A DNA stretch of 58,503 bases from Actinomycetes bacterium (GCA_021792455.1 JAJYUP010000001.1:1-58503), one strand, 5' to 3'. Counted from the first letter of the stretch, positions 40,206 to 49,938 are shown. The notes: a model not told the origin generated them from the letters alone. Numbers and translations: made by a program.

Positions 40206-41627
40206 ATGGCTGGGCGTGCAACTCAGCCGGCCGTCCAAAGCAAGCGCGAGCGCGCGCCTACGCTGGTCGAGCGGCTGGCAGCGTTCGTCTGCCGCGCTTC
40301 TTGGAAGGAGATCTCTCAGCCGGCGCGCGAGCAGCTGAAGCTCCGTGTCCTCGACTCGTTGGGCTGCGCAGTGGGTGCGCTGGGCGCGGAGGTGCCCGCG
40401 ATCGTGCGTGCGCAGGTGCAGGAGTTCGGCGGCGCGCCGCTGGCGAGCTTGATCGGCGCCGGCAAGAGCGCGCCCGATCGCGCCGCGCTCTACAACGGCG
40501 CGCTCGTGCGCTACCTGGACTTCAACGACTCCTACCTCGCGCCGGGCGAGACGTGCCACCCGAGCGACAACCTGGCCGCGGTGCTCGCGGCCTGTGAGTA
40601 CGCTCATGCGGATGGCCGCAGACTGTTGACCGCGCTCGCGGTCGCCTACCAGGTCCAGAATCGCCTCAGCGATCTCGCGCCGGTACGCGCCAAGGGTTTT
40701 GACCACACGACCCAGGGTGCGTACGCCGCAGCGGCCGGGGTCGCGCGGGCGCTCGGCCTGGATGAGCGGCGGACCGCGAATGCGATCGCGGTTGCGGGGA
40801 CCTCGCTGAATGCGCTACGCGTGACCCGTACCGGTGAGCTCTCGCACTGGAAGGGGCTCGCCTATCCGGCAACGGCGGCGGGCGCAACCCAAGCCGCGTT
40901 CCTAGCGAGGCGCGGCATCACCGGTCCACGGGAAGTCTTCGAGGGCAACAAGGGCTTCATCGACACGATCGCCGGCCCATTCGAGATCGACTGGTCCCAG
41001 GAGGATCTCGAGTCGGTGCGCGGCACCATCCTCAAGCGCTATGACGCCGAGATCCACTCCCAGTCGGCAATCGAGGCGCTGCTGGAGTTGCGCGCCCAGC
41101 ACGAGATACACGCGGGCGCGGTGGAGAGGATCGAGCTCGACACGTTCCAGGTCGCCTACGACATCATCGGCGGCGGACAGGAGGGCGGGAAGCGCTCCGT
41201 CACCACCAAGGAGCAGGCCGACCACTCGCTGCCCTACCTGCTCGCGGTCGCCCTCCTGGACGGACAGGTTCTGCCCGAGCAGTATGAGCCGCAGCGCATC
41301 GCCGCACATGACGTTCAGGAGCTGTTGCGCCACGTCGAGGTGCGCCCGGACGCCGAGCTCTCGCGACGCTTCCCGCAGCAGCACAGCGCCCGTGTGCGAC
41401 TGCATCTACACGACGGGCGCCTGCTGGAGCGCGAGCAGCACGACTACGAGGGCTTTCACACCCGACCGATGGGCTGGGATGCGGTCGCGGCGAAGTTCGA
41501 CCGGCTCTCCGCGGGACAGATCGATCGCGAGCGCCGCGCCCGGATCAAGGAGACCGTCGGCGACTTGGAGCAGCTGACCGTCGAGCAGCTGGCGCGGCTG
41601 CTTGCGATGCCAGGAACACGAGAGTGA
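40206..41627 (+). CDS. MmgE/PrpD family protein
   Basis: A 473-aa member of the MmgE/PrpD family, which includes 2-methylcitrate dehydratase and cis-aconitate decarboxylase. Features: RVLDSLGCAVGALGAEVPAI, RYLDFNDSYLAPGETCHPSD followed by NLAAVLAA, KGFDHTTQGAYAAAAGVARA, SHWKGLAYPATAAGATQAAF and KRYDAEIHSQSAIEA. The ATG at 40206 lies 1 bp after the previous stop. The substrate cannot be told from sequence; the neighbouring phosphosulfolactate synthase suggests an organic acid or sulfo-acid. Confidence 0.93.
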   Translation: MAGRATQPAVQSKRERAPTLVERLAAFVCRASWKEISQPAREQLKLRVLDSLGCAVGALGAEVPAIVRAQVQEFGGAPLASLIGAGKSAPDRAALYNGALVRYLDFNDSYLAPGETCHPSDNLAAVLAACEYAHADGRRLLTALAVAYQVQNRLSDLAPVRAKGFDHTTQGAYAAAAGVARALGLDERRTANAIAVAGTSLNALRVTRTGELSHWKGLAYPATAAGATQAAFLARRGITGPREVFEGNKGFIDTIAGPFEIDWSQEDLESVRGTILKRYDAEIHSQSAIEALLELRAQHEIHAGAVERIELDTFQVAYDIIGGGQEGGKRSVTTKEQADHSLPYLLAVALLDGQVLPEQYEPQRIAAHDVQELLRHVEVRPDAELSRRFPQQHSARVRLHLHDGRLLEREQHDYEGFHTRPMGWDAVAAKFDRLSAGQIDRERRARIKETVGDLEQLTVEQLARLLAMPGTRE

Positions 41628-41631
41628 GGAT

Positions 41632-41835
41632 ATGAGCGCCGAGATCCTCACGATCGACCGCTTGGAGGAGTGGGTGCGCTCAGGTGGGCACTGGCGCGTC
41701 GTGGACATCTCAACCGAGCATGTCACCGTCGACCTGTGCGCCTGCACCGGCGAGCCGATGCAACGCCTTGGCTCAGACGACCCAACGGTGATCGGCTACC
41801 TGCGCACCGCGCCCTCGGACCTGGACCAGGATTGA
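41632..41835 (+). CDS. 67-aa acidic protein between PrpD-like and ComA-like genes
   Basis: A small acidic protein (MSAEILTIDRLEEWVRSGGH ... VDLCACTGEPMQRLGSDDPT ... DLDQD) with a Cys-x-Cys. It starts 4 bp after the PrpD-like stop, and its stop is 17 bp before comA. The family is not recognised. The tight placement argues it is real and acts with its neighbours, perhaps as a metal-binding or stabilising subunit. Confidence 0.72.
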   Translation: MSAEILTIDRLEEWVRSGGHWRVVDISTEHVTVDLCACTGEPMQRLGSDDPTVIGYLRTAPSDLDQD

Positions 41836-41852
41836 AAGCAAGGAGACCGAAA

Positions 41853-42701
41853 ATGCCGACCGAGACATCAACCCACACAGACGAGCTGGCGTTCGCGTTT
41901 CTGCGCGCCAGCCATCGCCCAGCCAAGCCGCGCACGCGCGGGGTGACCGAGATCCGCGGCCCCTACTACTCGGTCATGGGACCGCGCTACCTGCGCGACG
42001 TGCTGGAGACGATGGGCGAGCATGTCGACGCGCTGAAGTTCGCGGGTGGCTCGTTCACGCTGATGCCCGAGACGGCGCTGCGCGAGATCATCGAGATCGC
42101 GCACGAGCACAACGTGCTGGTCTCGACCGGCGGCTTCATCGAGCACGTGCTGACGCAGGGGCCCGACACGGTCGAACGCTACATCGACGCGGTCGCGCGC
42201 GTGGGCTTTGACATCCTCGAGGTCTCAGCCGGCTTCATCAGCATCCCCACCGACGACATCCTGCGGCTGGTCGAGCGGGTGAAGCGCGCCGGCTTGAAGG
42301 CCAAGCCGGAGGTCGGCATCCAGTTCGGCGCCGGGGGCGCCAGCACCCCTGCGGAGCTCGAGCAGGAGGGCACGCGCGATGTCGGCTACGCGATCGACCT
42401 CGCGCGGCGCTGCCTGGACGCCGGCGCGTACATGATCATGATCGAGTCCGAGGGCATCACCGAGGAGGTCGCCAACTGGCGCACCGACGTCGTCGCGACG
42501 ATCGCCCGCGAGCTCGGCCTGGAGAAGGTGATGTTCGAGGCCGCCGACCCCGAGGTGTTCGGCTGGTACGTCAAGAACTACGGGCCCGAGGTCAACCTGT
42601 TCGTCGACCACTCCCAGATCGTGCAGCTCGAGTGCCTGCGCCGCGGCATCTGGGCCACCAAGAGCCTCTGGGGCCGCGTCGTCACATACCCTGAGCAGTA
42701 G
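41853..42701 (+). CDS. comA: Phosphosulfolactate synthase family protein
   Basis: A 282-aa TIM-barrel protein of the ComA family, which adds sulfite to phosphoenolpyruvate to give (2R)-phospho-3-sulfolactate, the first step of one coenzyme M route. Matches include GVTEIRGPYYSVMGPRYLRD, DALKFAGGSFTLMP, STGGFIEHVL, DILEVSAGFISIP, KPEVGIQFGAGG, AYMIMIESEGIT and NLFVDHSQIVQLECLRRGIW. The ATG at 41853 has AGGAG upstream. Many bacterial homologues have unproven function, so the reaction is inferred from family. Confidence 0.9.
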   Translation: MPTETSTHTDELAFAFLRASHRPAKPRTRGVTEIRGPYYSVMGPRYLRDVLETMGEHVDALKFAGGSFTLMPETALREIIEIAHEHNVLVSTGGFIEHVLTQGPDTVERYIDAVARVGFDILEVSAGFISIPTDDILRLVERVKRAGLKAKPEVGIQFGAGGASTPAELEQEGTRDVGYAIDLARRCLDAGAYMIMIESEGITEEVANWRTDVVATIARELGLEKVMFEAADPEVFGWYVKNYGPEVNLFVDHSQIVQLECLRRGIWATKSLWGRVVTYPEQ

Positions 42702-42724
42702 AGCGCTCACCGTCGAGCCACCGA

Positions 42725-44422
42725 TCAGGTGATCTGATACAGCGGGCCATCGCCCCCCTCGGGTGGGGTCAGACGCCCGCCCTTTGCGGTGATCGCGCCG
42801 CATTGCACGCAGTTGGTGTAGTTGACGATGACATCAACGTCGCCGCGCTCGGGAGCGTCCTCGGGGATCTCATACACTCCCGCTGGGCACATCCAGCGCC
42901 AGGTTTCGGCGAGCTCGCGCGGCACGTGGCGCTGGATGCGGATGTGATTGGGAGCGCCATCGCGCGTGGCGTTGCCGGTCATGAACACGCTTGAGAGCTT
43001 GTCGAAGGCGTACTTGCCGTCCGGCTTCGGGTAGCCGTCCTTCTTGGTGCCGATCGACATCGGCGCGTCCGCGTCGCGGTGGTTGGTCCAGCGCCCGCCC
43101 GGCAGCCGCCCCCTGCTGATGAGCATCGCGTTCGCGGTCGCGCCGCCGATGAAGAAGTCCCTGGCGAACGGCTGCCTCATGTTGCGGCTCTCATACAGCT
43201 CCCTGCCGATCAACGAGTCCTCCACCCGCCGCTCGTAGGACCGCAAGTCGCTGGAGCAGACCTTCAGCGCCTCGACGATCTCCTCCGCCGCCATGATCCC
43301 GGCGTGTATCGCGTAGTGGATCCCCTTGAGGATCGGCACGTTGACCATCCCTCCCGCGTCCCCGCAGATCACCATCCCCGGAGCGGAGAGCTTGGGCATC
43401 GCCCAGTAACCCCCCTCGGGGATCGCCTTAGCGCCCCATGCGACACGTTCGCCGCCCTCGAGGATGCCCCGCACCAGCGTTGACTGCTTGAACTGCTGCA
43501 GCAGGTCGTGCGCAGAGACGGTCGCGTCGGTGTGGTCGAGGCCGATCACGAAGCCGAGCGAGACGCGCTCGGCGCCCATCGGGTAGATCCACGAACCGCC
43601 GAACTCGCGGTGCTTGGCGCGGTAGCGCAAGGGCCAGCCAAGCGTGTGGATCACACGATCAAGCGGCCTCGGCACCTTCCACACCTCCTTGACCCCCAGC
43701 GACCAGACCTGCGGCTCGTTGTTGGCCGCCAGGTCGAACTCGCGTATCGCCACGCCCGTCAGGTGTCCCCAGCAGCCCTCGGCCAGCACTGTTGTCTGCG
43801 CCGTCACATCGCAGCCGGGCTGGAAGGTACCCAGCTGCTGGCCGTCCCTGCCCCGACCCCTATCGCCCGAGCGCACCCCTCTGACGACACCATCGCTCAC
43901 GAGCAGCTCGGCGGCGGCCGTCTCGGTGAGGATGTACGCCCCGGCCTGCTCGGCCTTCTCGGCCATCCAGCGCGAGAGCTCGGCGACCGACACCATGTAG
44001 TTGCCGTGGTTACGAAACGGGGGCGGCGTCGGTTTCAACGGCACCGCCATGTTCGCGGTGAGCATCCAGTACACCGAGTCCTTGTCCACCTGCCCGTAGG
44101 TCGGCCAGTCCTCGGGGTCGAGCTGCGGGAATAGCTGGCGCAGGCCAGATGGACGCATCATCGCGCCCGACAGGTTGTGCGCGCCGCAGACCTTGCCCTT
44201 CTCGATCACCGCCACCGGCACTTCGCCGAGACGCTCGCTGAGCTCGGGCTCTCCGGCCAGCAGCTGCAGTAGGCGGTTGGCGCACGCCAGTCCGGCCGGA
44301 CCGCCGCCGACGATCGCGATGCCAACCTCGACGCGCTCATTCTCGGGATCGGACTGTCTTCTCACGAACTCCTTCACCGGGTCCACCGGCGGCGGGAAAT
44401 CGGCGGGAACCACCCGCCTCAT
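42725..44422 (-). CDS. Electron transfer flavoprotein-ubiquinone oxidoreductase
   Basis: A 565-aa membrane-associated flavoprotein passing electrons from ETF to quinone. FAD motif VGIAIVGGGPAGLACANRLL, GKVCGAHNLSGAMMRP, GCDVTAQTTVLAEGCWGHLT, LGFVIGLDHTD, SAPGMVICGDAGGMVNVPIL and GIHYAIHAG. The C-terminal cluster region reads MCPAGVYEIPEDAPERGDVD then VNYTNCVQCGAITAKGG: three of the usual four cluster Cys are present, and the last (C-x2-C-x2-C) is Ile. No etfA/etfB is nearby. Convergent with comA. Confidence 0.93.
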   Translation of the reverse strand: MRRVVPADFPPPVDPVKEFVRRQSDPENERVEVGIAIVGGGPAGLACANRLLQLLAGEPELSERLGEVPVAVIEKGKVCGAHNLSGAMMRPSGLRQLFPQLDPEDWPTYGQVDKDSVYWMLTANMAVPLKPTPPPFRNHGNYMVSVAELSRWMAEKAEQAGAYILTETAAAELLVSDGVVRGVRSGDRGRGRDGQQLGTFQPGCDVTAQTTVLAEGCWGHLTGVAIREFDLAANNEPQVWSLGVKEVWKVPRPLDRVIHTLGWPLRYRAKHREFGGSWIYPMGAERVSLGFVIGLDHTDATVSAHDLLQQFKQSTLVRGILEGGERVAWGAKAIPEGGYWAMPKLSAPGMVICGDAGGMVNVPILKGIHYAIHAGIMAAEEIVEALKVCSSDLRSYERRVEDSLIGRELYESRNMRQPFARDFFIGGATANAMLISRGRLPGGRWTNHRDADAPMSIGTKKDGYPKPDGKYAFDKLSSVFMTGNATRDGAPNHIRIQRHVPRELAETWRWMCPAGVYEIPEDAPERGDVDVIVNYTNCVQCGAITAKGGRLTPPEGGDGPLYQIT

Positions 44423-44504
44423 TGCGGGCCCATCCAGAAGAGCCGGGGTCGCTTCGCATCGGTGGCCGACGCACCGCGATCCTCAAGGCTCGCGCGCCAC
44501 GCCA

Positions 44505-45479
44505 TCACGCCCTCACGAGGCCCATCTCTGAGAGCGAGTCGAGCAGCAGATGGAGATAGACGACTCCGGCGTAGGGGCGCCAGCGGTCCAGAACACGTGC
44601 CACCCCCTCGTAGTCAAGCTTGCTTTCGATATCGAGGAAGCGCTCGAGCTTGTTGCGGGCACCGATATCATCTCCGGGAAAGATGTGCAGCCGACCCAGG
44701 CCGCGAAGCATCACGTACTCCGCAGTCCAGCGGCCCACACCGTAAAGGCCCATCAGCCGCTGGATCGCCTCCTCGTCGTCAACCAGCGTCAACGACTCGA
44801 GATCAATCTCACCCGCGACGATCGCTTGAGCGGCCCCGACGATCGTGCGTGCCTTGGTCAAGCTGAACCCCAGGAGCTTGAGCTGCTCCGGCTCCAGGCG
44901 GGAGAGCTCCCGCGGACCTGGGAACGCCCTGGCGCCGGCAGGGACCCCCGGCACCGCTCGGCCGTGCGCGGCGGCGAGGCGATTGAGCAGGTGGATCCCG
45001 ACGGTGATCGAGAGCTGCTGGCAGGCGACGGCATTGACGAGCGCCTCAAAGACGGTCGGAAAGCGCGGCGGCTTGAGCCCGCGCATACGCGCGGCCAGCC
45101 CGCCGAGCACCGGGTCCTGCGCCGCCATCGTCGCGAACCCCGAAAGGTCGACCGTGAGACCCAGCAGCCTGTTCAGCATGCTGCGAGCAAGCGCCTCCGA
45201 GCCCGGAGCGGTCGGTCCGCCCGCGAGCGCGACGGCGACCCGCGGCGCCTCGCGCGAGCCGCTCTGGGTCACGGAGACCGCGACCGCCTCTTCGTCGAGC
45301 AACAGCACGCGGGCGTAGACGTGCCCGTCCCAGCGGTCGATCGCGTTATGGGCCCGGCGGCGCAACGCCCACACCGTGAGGTCGAGGCGAAACGGCGCGT
45401 CCAGCTCGGTCTCGAGCTGGCGTCCCAGCCCAGGGGCCTGGGCGTCGTCGAGCTCTACCGGTTTCAGAGTGGCGTCCAT
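44505..45479 (-). CDS. alkA: DNA-3-methyladenine glycosylase II (AlkA type)
   Basis: A 324-aa base-excision repair glycosylase of the HhH-GPD superfamily. PPRFPTVFEALVNAVACQQL is the conserved entry to the domain, the helix-hairpin-helix is LMGLYGVGRWTAEYVMLRGL, and the catalytic Asp is in FPGDDIGARN. The N-terminal region is longer than in short AlkA homologues. Probably independent of its redox neighbours, which flank it on the same strand. Confidence 0.92.
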   Translation of the reverse strand: MDATLKPVELDDAQAPGLGRQLETELDAPFRLDLTVWALRRRAHNAIDRWDGHVYARVLLLDEEAVAVSVTQSGSREAPRVAVALAGGPTAPGSEALARSMLNRLLGLTVDLSGFATMAAQDPVLGGLAARMRGLKPPRFPTVFEALVNAVACQQLSITVGIHLLNRLAAAHGRAVPGVPAGARAFPGPRELSRLEPEQLKLLGFSLTKARTIVGAAQAIVAGEIDLESLTLVDDEEAIQRLMGLYGVGRWTAEYVMLRGLGRLHIFPGDDIGARNKLERFLDIESKLDYEGVARVLDRWRPYAGVVYLHLLLDSLSEMGLVRA

Positions 45480-45530
45480 TCCCCTCCCGCGTCGCTCGAT
45501 CCGGCGTTCTTACGGTCGAGTCGGCGACGA

Positions 45531-46430
45531 TCAGGTGCTCGCGCCGATGACCGCGGTCGCCCAGTCGATCACCGATGCGGGGCGCACGATGTGCTTGCTC
45601 ATGCCGAGCTGCCTAGGCTCGAGGCCGAGCGCGAGCCCGACGAGTTGGGGCAGGTGCAGCACTGGCATGCCGAGCTTGCGACCGACGACCCGCTCCGCGA
45701 GCGGCTGTTGCAGATCGAGGTTCAGGTGGCACAGCGGGCAGGGCGTGACGAGGCAGTCCGCGTCGGCGTCGAGCGCGTCGCCGAGGTGGCGTCCGGCCTG
45801 GCGCAGCGAGGCGTCCCTGTTCATGGTGATGATCGGAAAGCCGCAGCACTTGTAGACGCCGGCGTAGTCCACGACGGTGCCGCCGAGCGCCTCGATCACC
45901 CACTGCAGGTAGCGGTGCCGCGGATGCTCGTCGTCGATTGCCAGCTGGTCCATCGGGCGCACGATGTAGCAGCCGTAGAAGGGGCCGACCCTAAGGTTGC
46001 TCAGCGGCCGAGCGACCTTGGCCTGAAGCGCGGCCAGACCGATCTCCTCGACCAGCAGCCAGAGGAAGTTCTTGTTGGTCAAGCCGCGCTCGTAGCGCAG
46101 GTCCTCGCCGGCGAGCGTTGCGTTGACATGGTCGCGGTAGGCGTCGTTGGCATCCAGGCGCTGCTGGCACTCGGTCTGCGCGCCCTGGCAGGTCGAGCAG
46201 ATGTTCATCATCAGCTCGCCGTCGGTCTGCTGGGCAAGCGCGAACGTGCGCGCGTTCAGCGTGTCCGCGAGCTCCTGGTTGTGCTCGGCGATCACGCCGG
46301 CGCCGCAGCACGCCGCGCGGTCGAGTTCGATCAGCTCAATGTCGAGCAGCGGCGCGACCTTCGCCATCGATCCGTGCAGCTCCGGCGTGAAGCCCCGGCT
46401 GACGCAGCCGGGCCAGTAGGCGACTCTCAC
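45531..46430 (-). CDS. HdrB/SdhE-like CCG-domain subunit
   Basis: A 299-aa protein with two cysteine-rich (CCG) domains: first YWPGCVSRG...AACCGAG...CSTCQG, second GPFYGCYIV...YKCCGFP...CPLCHLNLD. These bind unusual 4Fe-4S clusters in heterodisulfide reductase subunit B and in the SdhE subunit of non-classical succinate dehydrogenases. It overlaps the upstream SdhB-like gene by ATGA, so they form one complex. No flavoprotein subunit is adjacent. Confidence 0.9.
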   Translation of the reverse strand: MRVAYWPGCVSRGFTPELHGSMAKVAPLLDIELIELDRAACCGAGVIAEHNQELADTLNARTFALAQQTDGELMMNICSTCQGAQTECQQRLDANDAYRDHVNATLAGEDLRYERGLTNKNFLWLLVEEIGLAALQAKVARPLSNLRVGPFYGCYIVRPMDQLAIDDEHPRHRYLQWVIEALGGTVVDYAGVYKCCGFPIITMNRDASLRQAGRHLGDALDADADCLVTPCPLCHLNLDLQQPLAERVVGRKLGMPVLHLPQLVGLALGLEPRQLGMSKHIVRPASVIDWATAVIGAST

Positions 46431-47581
46431 CGATCTTCCCCTTGACGGCGCGGAGCGTGGGTGGTGTCGAGACCGCTCGCACCGGTGGCGACCATCGCCG
46501 GGCCGCTCCCGGCGACCTCCGCGGGCTCACCGCTGTCGTAGCCGCTGACGTAGAGGTTCAGCTCGTAACGCGACTCCCGGCGCTGAATCGAATCGAAGAG
46601 GCGATGTAGGCCTTTGAAGCGTCTGCGATGTGGGTGCAGGAGCGCGTTTCCGAAGGTGATCTTGCGCCGCGCCAGCGCTCTGAGGATCACCGGCAGCGAG
46701 TAGAGCAGAACCGGCACCGCGCGCGGGTTGAGCTTGCCTCCGTAGGAGTCCGGCAGCACGTCGGCCTCATGCAGCAGACCGTTGCGACGGATGTTCTCCG
46801 TGAAGGCGTGCTCGTGGCGGTGGCCGTTGTTGTGGTCCTCGATGTGGTGATCGGAGCCGGCGAGGCGGCGCAGGCGCATGATCTGGCTCATGGGCGCGAC
46901 GCCCTTCGGACAGGCATCGATGCACATCCAGCAGTGGCTGCAGTCATACAGGCCATGCGGGTCCTCGGAGAGATCCTTCAGGCGCTCGTAGTGCCACGCA
47001 TCGCGGGGGTCACCGACGAAGCGGTATGCCTTCGCGAGCGCCGCCGGGCCGATGAACTCGGGGTCGACCTCCATCGAAAGACAGTCCGAAACGCACGCGC
47101 CGCACTGGATGCAGGCCATGGTCTGCGTGACGTCGATCATGCTCTGGCGCGGCACGATGTGCTCACGTTCGGGAGTCGGCTGCCTGTTGATGAGCCACGG
47201 TGTGACGCGGTGGACCTTCTTCCAGTGAACCGCGTCCATGTCCACGATCAGATCCTTCATCACCGGCATGTTGCCCATCGGCTCGACCTGGATGACCCTG
47301 CTGCCCTCGCGGGCGGCCTGCGCCGCCCGCTCGAGGTGCGTGTGGCAAGCCAGCCCGGGCTTGTCGTTGATCCTCACGCCACAGGAGCCGCAGATCGCTT
47401 GCCGGCAGGAGCAGCGGATCCCGATCGAGCCGTCGACTTCGTCACGCAGCTTGAGGATCGCGTCGAGCACCGAACGGTGACCCTCCAGCTCGACCTTGAA
47501 GTCCTGCCAGTAGGGCATCTCGCCGGACTCCGGGTTGAAGCGACGTAGCCTCAGCGTGTATTGGAGCGGCGACTTGATCAT
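46427..47581 (-). CDS. Succinate dehydrogenase/fumarate reductase-type iron-sulfur subunit
   Basis: A 384-aa SdhB/TfrB-like protein. N-terminal [2Fe-2S] ferredoxin domain with [20 protein letters not shown] then LAC; C-terminal dicluster domain with [11 protein letters not shown] and [14 protein letters not shown]. An extension of about 130 residues after the second cluster is not found in ordinary SdhB. The SdhB-HdrB pair resembles archaeal and proteobacterial thiol:fumarate reductase or type-E succinate dehydrogenase, but the flavoprotein gene is missing here. Confidence 0.9.
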   Translation of the reverse strand: MIKSPLQYTLRLRRFNPESGEMPYWQDFKVELEGHRSVLDAILKLRDEVDGSIGIRCSCRQAICGSCGVRINDKPGLACHTHLERAAQAAREGSRVIQVEPMGNMPVMKDLIVDMDAVHWKKVHRVTPWLINRQPTPEREHIVPRQSMIDVTQTMACIQCGACVSDCLSMEVDPEFIGPAALAKAYRFVGDPRDAWHYERLKDLSEDPHGLYDCSHCWMCIDACPKGVAPMSQIMRLRRLAGSDHHIEDHNNGHRHEHAFTENIRRNGLLHEADVLPDSYGGKLNPRAVPVLLYSLPVILRALARRKITFGNALLHPHRRRFKGLHRLFDSIQRRESRYELNLYVSGYDSGEPAEVAGSGPAMVATGASGLDTTHAPRRQGEDR

Positions 47582-47973
47582 CGGGGAGCCGGCGTCGCAG
47601 TCTCACCCGGTCCAAGCGGGTGGAACTTCGCCGCCACGAGCCCAACTGCGGCGATATCAGCGGTCACGATCGAAGCCCTCCTTCTACGGCTCGACATTTC
47701 GATGCACTCGCTCAATCAGCGTCAGCGAGGCCCCGGGTTCTTACCTCCGCAATCGGCGCGCCCGCCTTCCGTGAGCATGCTGGCGGGCACCGGCCGACGG
47801 TAGGCTCGGCTCTGGGTAAGAAGCGGCCGTCGCAGCGCGCTGAGGGGTATGAGCACCGCAACCCCGACCCTCGTCGCTCTGCAACGCGGACTGCCCTTGG
47901 GACGCCGCATGCGGCGTCCCGGTCGTTGGGGCCCGGCTGGGCTGCCGGCTGGACGACAAGAAGGAGGCAGGTC
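47582..47973. other. 392-bp divergent intergenic region
   Basis: Separates the SdhB-like gene (minus) from the OsmC gene (plus) and must hold promoters for both. Other than the OsmC ribosome site (AAGGAGG, about 47960-47966) no element stood out; the open frame upstream of OsmC has no protein character. Confidence 0.5.
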
Positions 47974-48492
47974 ATGAACGACATGAGCTTTGAGGTGGAG
48001 CTGGCGTGGTCGGGAACGGGACGCGATGGGGTGGGCGAGATCCGTACCGACGATCTGTCGATGGAGCTCTCCGGCCCGGAGGCGATGGGTGGTCGCGGCA
48101 TCGGCACGAACCCGGAGGAGCTGTTGGTGTGCGCCGTCTCCTCGTGCTACACGGCTACGCTGTTCGGCGTGCTGAGCACCCGCGGGTTGCCTGCTGCCTC
48201 GCTGGCTGTGAGTGCGACGGGGACGGTCAGCGGCTTTCCCGGCCACGCGCGCTTCGCGCGTCTGGTGGTGAGCCCCACGATCGTGGGTGCGGACGTGGGG
48301 CGACGCGCGGAGTACGAGCAGGCGGCTGGTGTGGCGCACGAGCGCTGCTTCATCGGGCGTACGCTCTCACCCGAGGTCGCCTATGAGGTCGGATCGGTGC
48401 GGCTGCGGGGTGGCGCGCCAGAGCATGCGGCGCAACAGTCGACCCCCAGCAGGCCCGCCCCTGAGATTACCGACCAACCCTCCCCGGCGTGA
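47974..48492 (+). CDS. OsmC/Ohr family peroxiredoxin-like protein
   Basis: A 172-aa OsmC-fold protein that would reduce organic peroxides. The two reactive Cys positions are seen in LLVCAVSSCYTATLFGVL and AHERCFIGRTLSPEV. GIGTNPEELL is the usual lead-in to the first Cys. The ATG at 47974 follows AAGGAGG; an ATG at 47983 is also possible. The last 30 residues are Pro/Ala-rich and extend beyond the normal family end. Confidence 0.9.
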   Translation: MNDMSFEVELAWSGTGRDGVGEIRTDDLSMELSGPEAMGGRGIGTNPEELLVCAVSSCYTATLFGVLSTRGLPAASLAVSATGTVSGFPGHARFARLVVSPTIVGADVGRRAEYEQAAGVAHERCFIGRTLSPEVAYEVGSVRLRGGAPEHAAQQSTPSRPAPEITDQPSPA

Positions 48493-48630
48493 CGTTGGTA
48501 TGAGGGACGGCGATCAGCTTGGGGGCGATCACGCCCCGATGACCGGAACGAGCCGGACGCAGACTTCTGAATGGCTCCCGGGTTGCTGAGGCCGCGCCAG
48601 TAACGGCGCACCGCCAACTCCCGCTCTCCC

Positions 48631-49938
48631 CTATGAGGCCGCGGACGGGCCGGGCTCGTCGGTGAGAGGGTCGGGCTCGATGCGGGTGATCATGCGTATC
48701 GGGCGGTCCTTGCGTAGATAGTTCCACGCCCAGTTCACGAGCACGACGGTCCGGTTGCGAAACCCGATCAGGTAGTAGAGATGCACGGTGAGCCAGGCGA
48801 TCCAGCCTGCCCACCCGGTGAGACGTAAGCGCCATATGCTTGCGACCGCGGCGTTGCGTCCGATGACCGCCATCGTGCCCTTGTCGCGATATCGGAACGG
48901 CGTGCGAAGAGGTCTTGCCCTGAGCTCACCGAGGATCGCGTCTGCGACATATCTGCCCTCCTGCTTCGCTGGCGGGGAAAGCATCGGCAGCTCGCCGCCA
49001 TTGGTGGCCACTGAGGCGAGGTCGCCAACGGCGAACACCTCCGGACGCCCCGGCAAACGCAGGCGATCGTCGGTCTGCAGGCGCCGGGTGCGTGTCCTCT
49101 CAGCGCCGGACACTCCGGCCAGCTCGGTCGCGCGGATGCCGGCAGACCAGATGATCGTTCTTGAAGCGATCTCAGCCCCGTTTGAGAGCAGGACCGCCTC
49201 CGGCGTGGCGCGATCGACGAGGCTGCGTGTGAGGACCTCGACGCCACGACGTCTCAGGATCGTATTCGCGTAGCGGCCAAGCCGTTCGGGAAACGCCGGC
49301 AGGATGCGATCGGCTCCCTCGATGAGCACGATGCGCGCCAGTGTCGGCGCCAGCTCAGGGTACTCGCGTCCGAGGACCAGCTTGAGCAGCTCTATCAGGG
49401 CCCCGGTGAACTCGACGCCCGTCGGCCCGCCACCGACCACGACGAACGTCAACCACGCCCGACGCTCACTCTCCTGTGAGGCTTGTGCTGCGCGCTCCAG
49501 GCACGCGACGATGTGGTTGCGCAGCCGTTGCGCTTGCGGCAACGTCTTCATGCTGAGCGTGTGTGCGGCGAGGCTGGCGTTCTCAAAGTAGTTGTTCTCG
49601 CTGCCTGTCGCCAGGACGAGATAGTCGTAGAAAATGTCTCCGGCACCCTGCGTATGAACGATGCGCCGGTCGAGGTCCACCGAGCTGACGGTCGAGTGGC
49701 AAAAGCGCACGTTGGCGGCGCGGCGGAACGCGGCGCGAAACGGATATGCGATGTCCGGAGCGGTCAACAGGGCGCTTGCGACCTGGTAGAGCAGCGGGGT
49801 GAACTGGTGGTAGTCGTGACGGTCGACGAGCACGACTTGGAGCGCCTTGCCCGCGAGCGCACGTGCGCACGCCAGCCCACCAAAGCCGCCCCCGACGATC
49901 ACCACCTTCGTGGGCGACACGGTCCCATCCCCCGCCAT
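48631..49938 (-). CDS. ndh: Type II NADH dehydrogenase
   Basis: Single-subunit NADH:quinone oxidoreductase (435 aa), non-proton-pumping. FAD motif VVIVGGGFGGLACARALAGK, then HDYHQFTPLLYQVASALL, NAD motif TFVVVGGGPTGVEFTGALIE, FAVGDLASV, and PPAKQEGRYVADAI, with C-terminal amphipathic helices for membrane attachment. The start is ambiguous: ATG at 49938 is nearest the domain, ATG at 50016 has GAGGA upstream, and GTG at 49920 has GGGGGA upstream. Downstream of transketolase on the same strand. Confidence 0.93.
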   Translation of the reverse strand: MAGDGTVSPTKVVIVGGGFGGLACARALAGKALQVVLVDRHDYHQFTPLLYQVASALLTAPDIAYPFRAAFRRAANVRFCHSTVSSVDLDRRIVHTQGAGDIFYDYLVLATGSENNYFENASLAAHTLSMKTLPQAQRLRNHIVACLERAAQASQESERRAWLTFVVVGGGPTGVEFTGALIELLKLVLGREYPELAPTLARIVLIEGADRILPAFPERLGRYANTILRRRGVEVLTRSLVDRATPEAVLLSNGAEIASRTIIWSAGIRATELAGVSGAERTRTRRLQTDDRLRLPGRPEVFAVGDLASVATNGGELPMLSPPAKQEGRYVADAILGELRARPLRTPFRYRDKGTMAVIGRNAAVASIWRLRLTGWAGWIAWLTVHLYYLIGFRNRTVVLVNWAWNYLRKDRPIRMITRIEPDPLTDEPGPSAAS

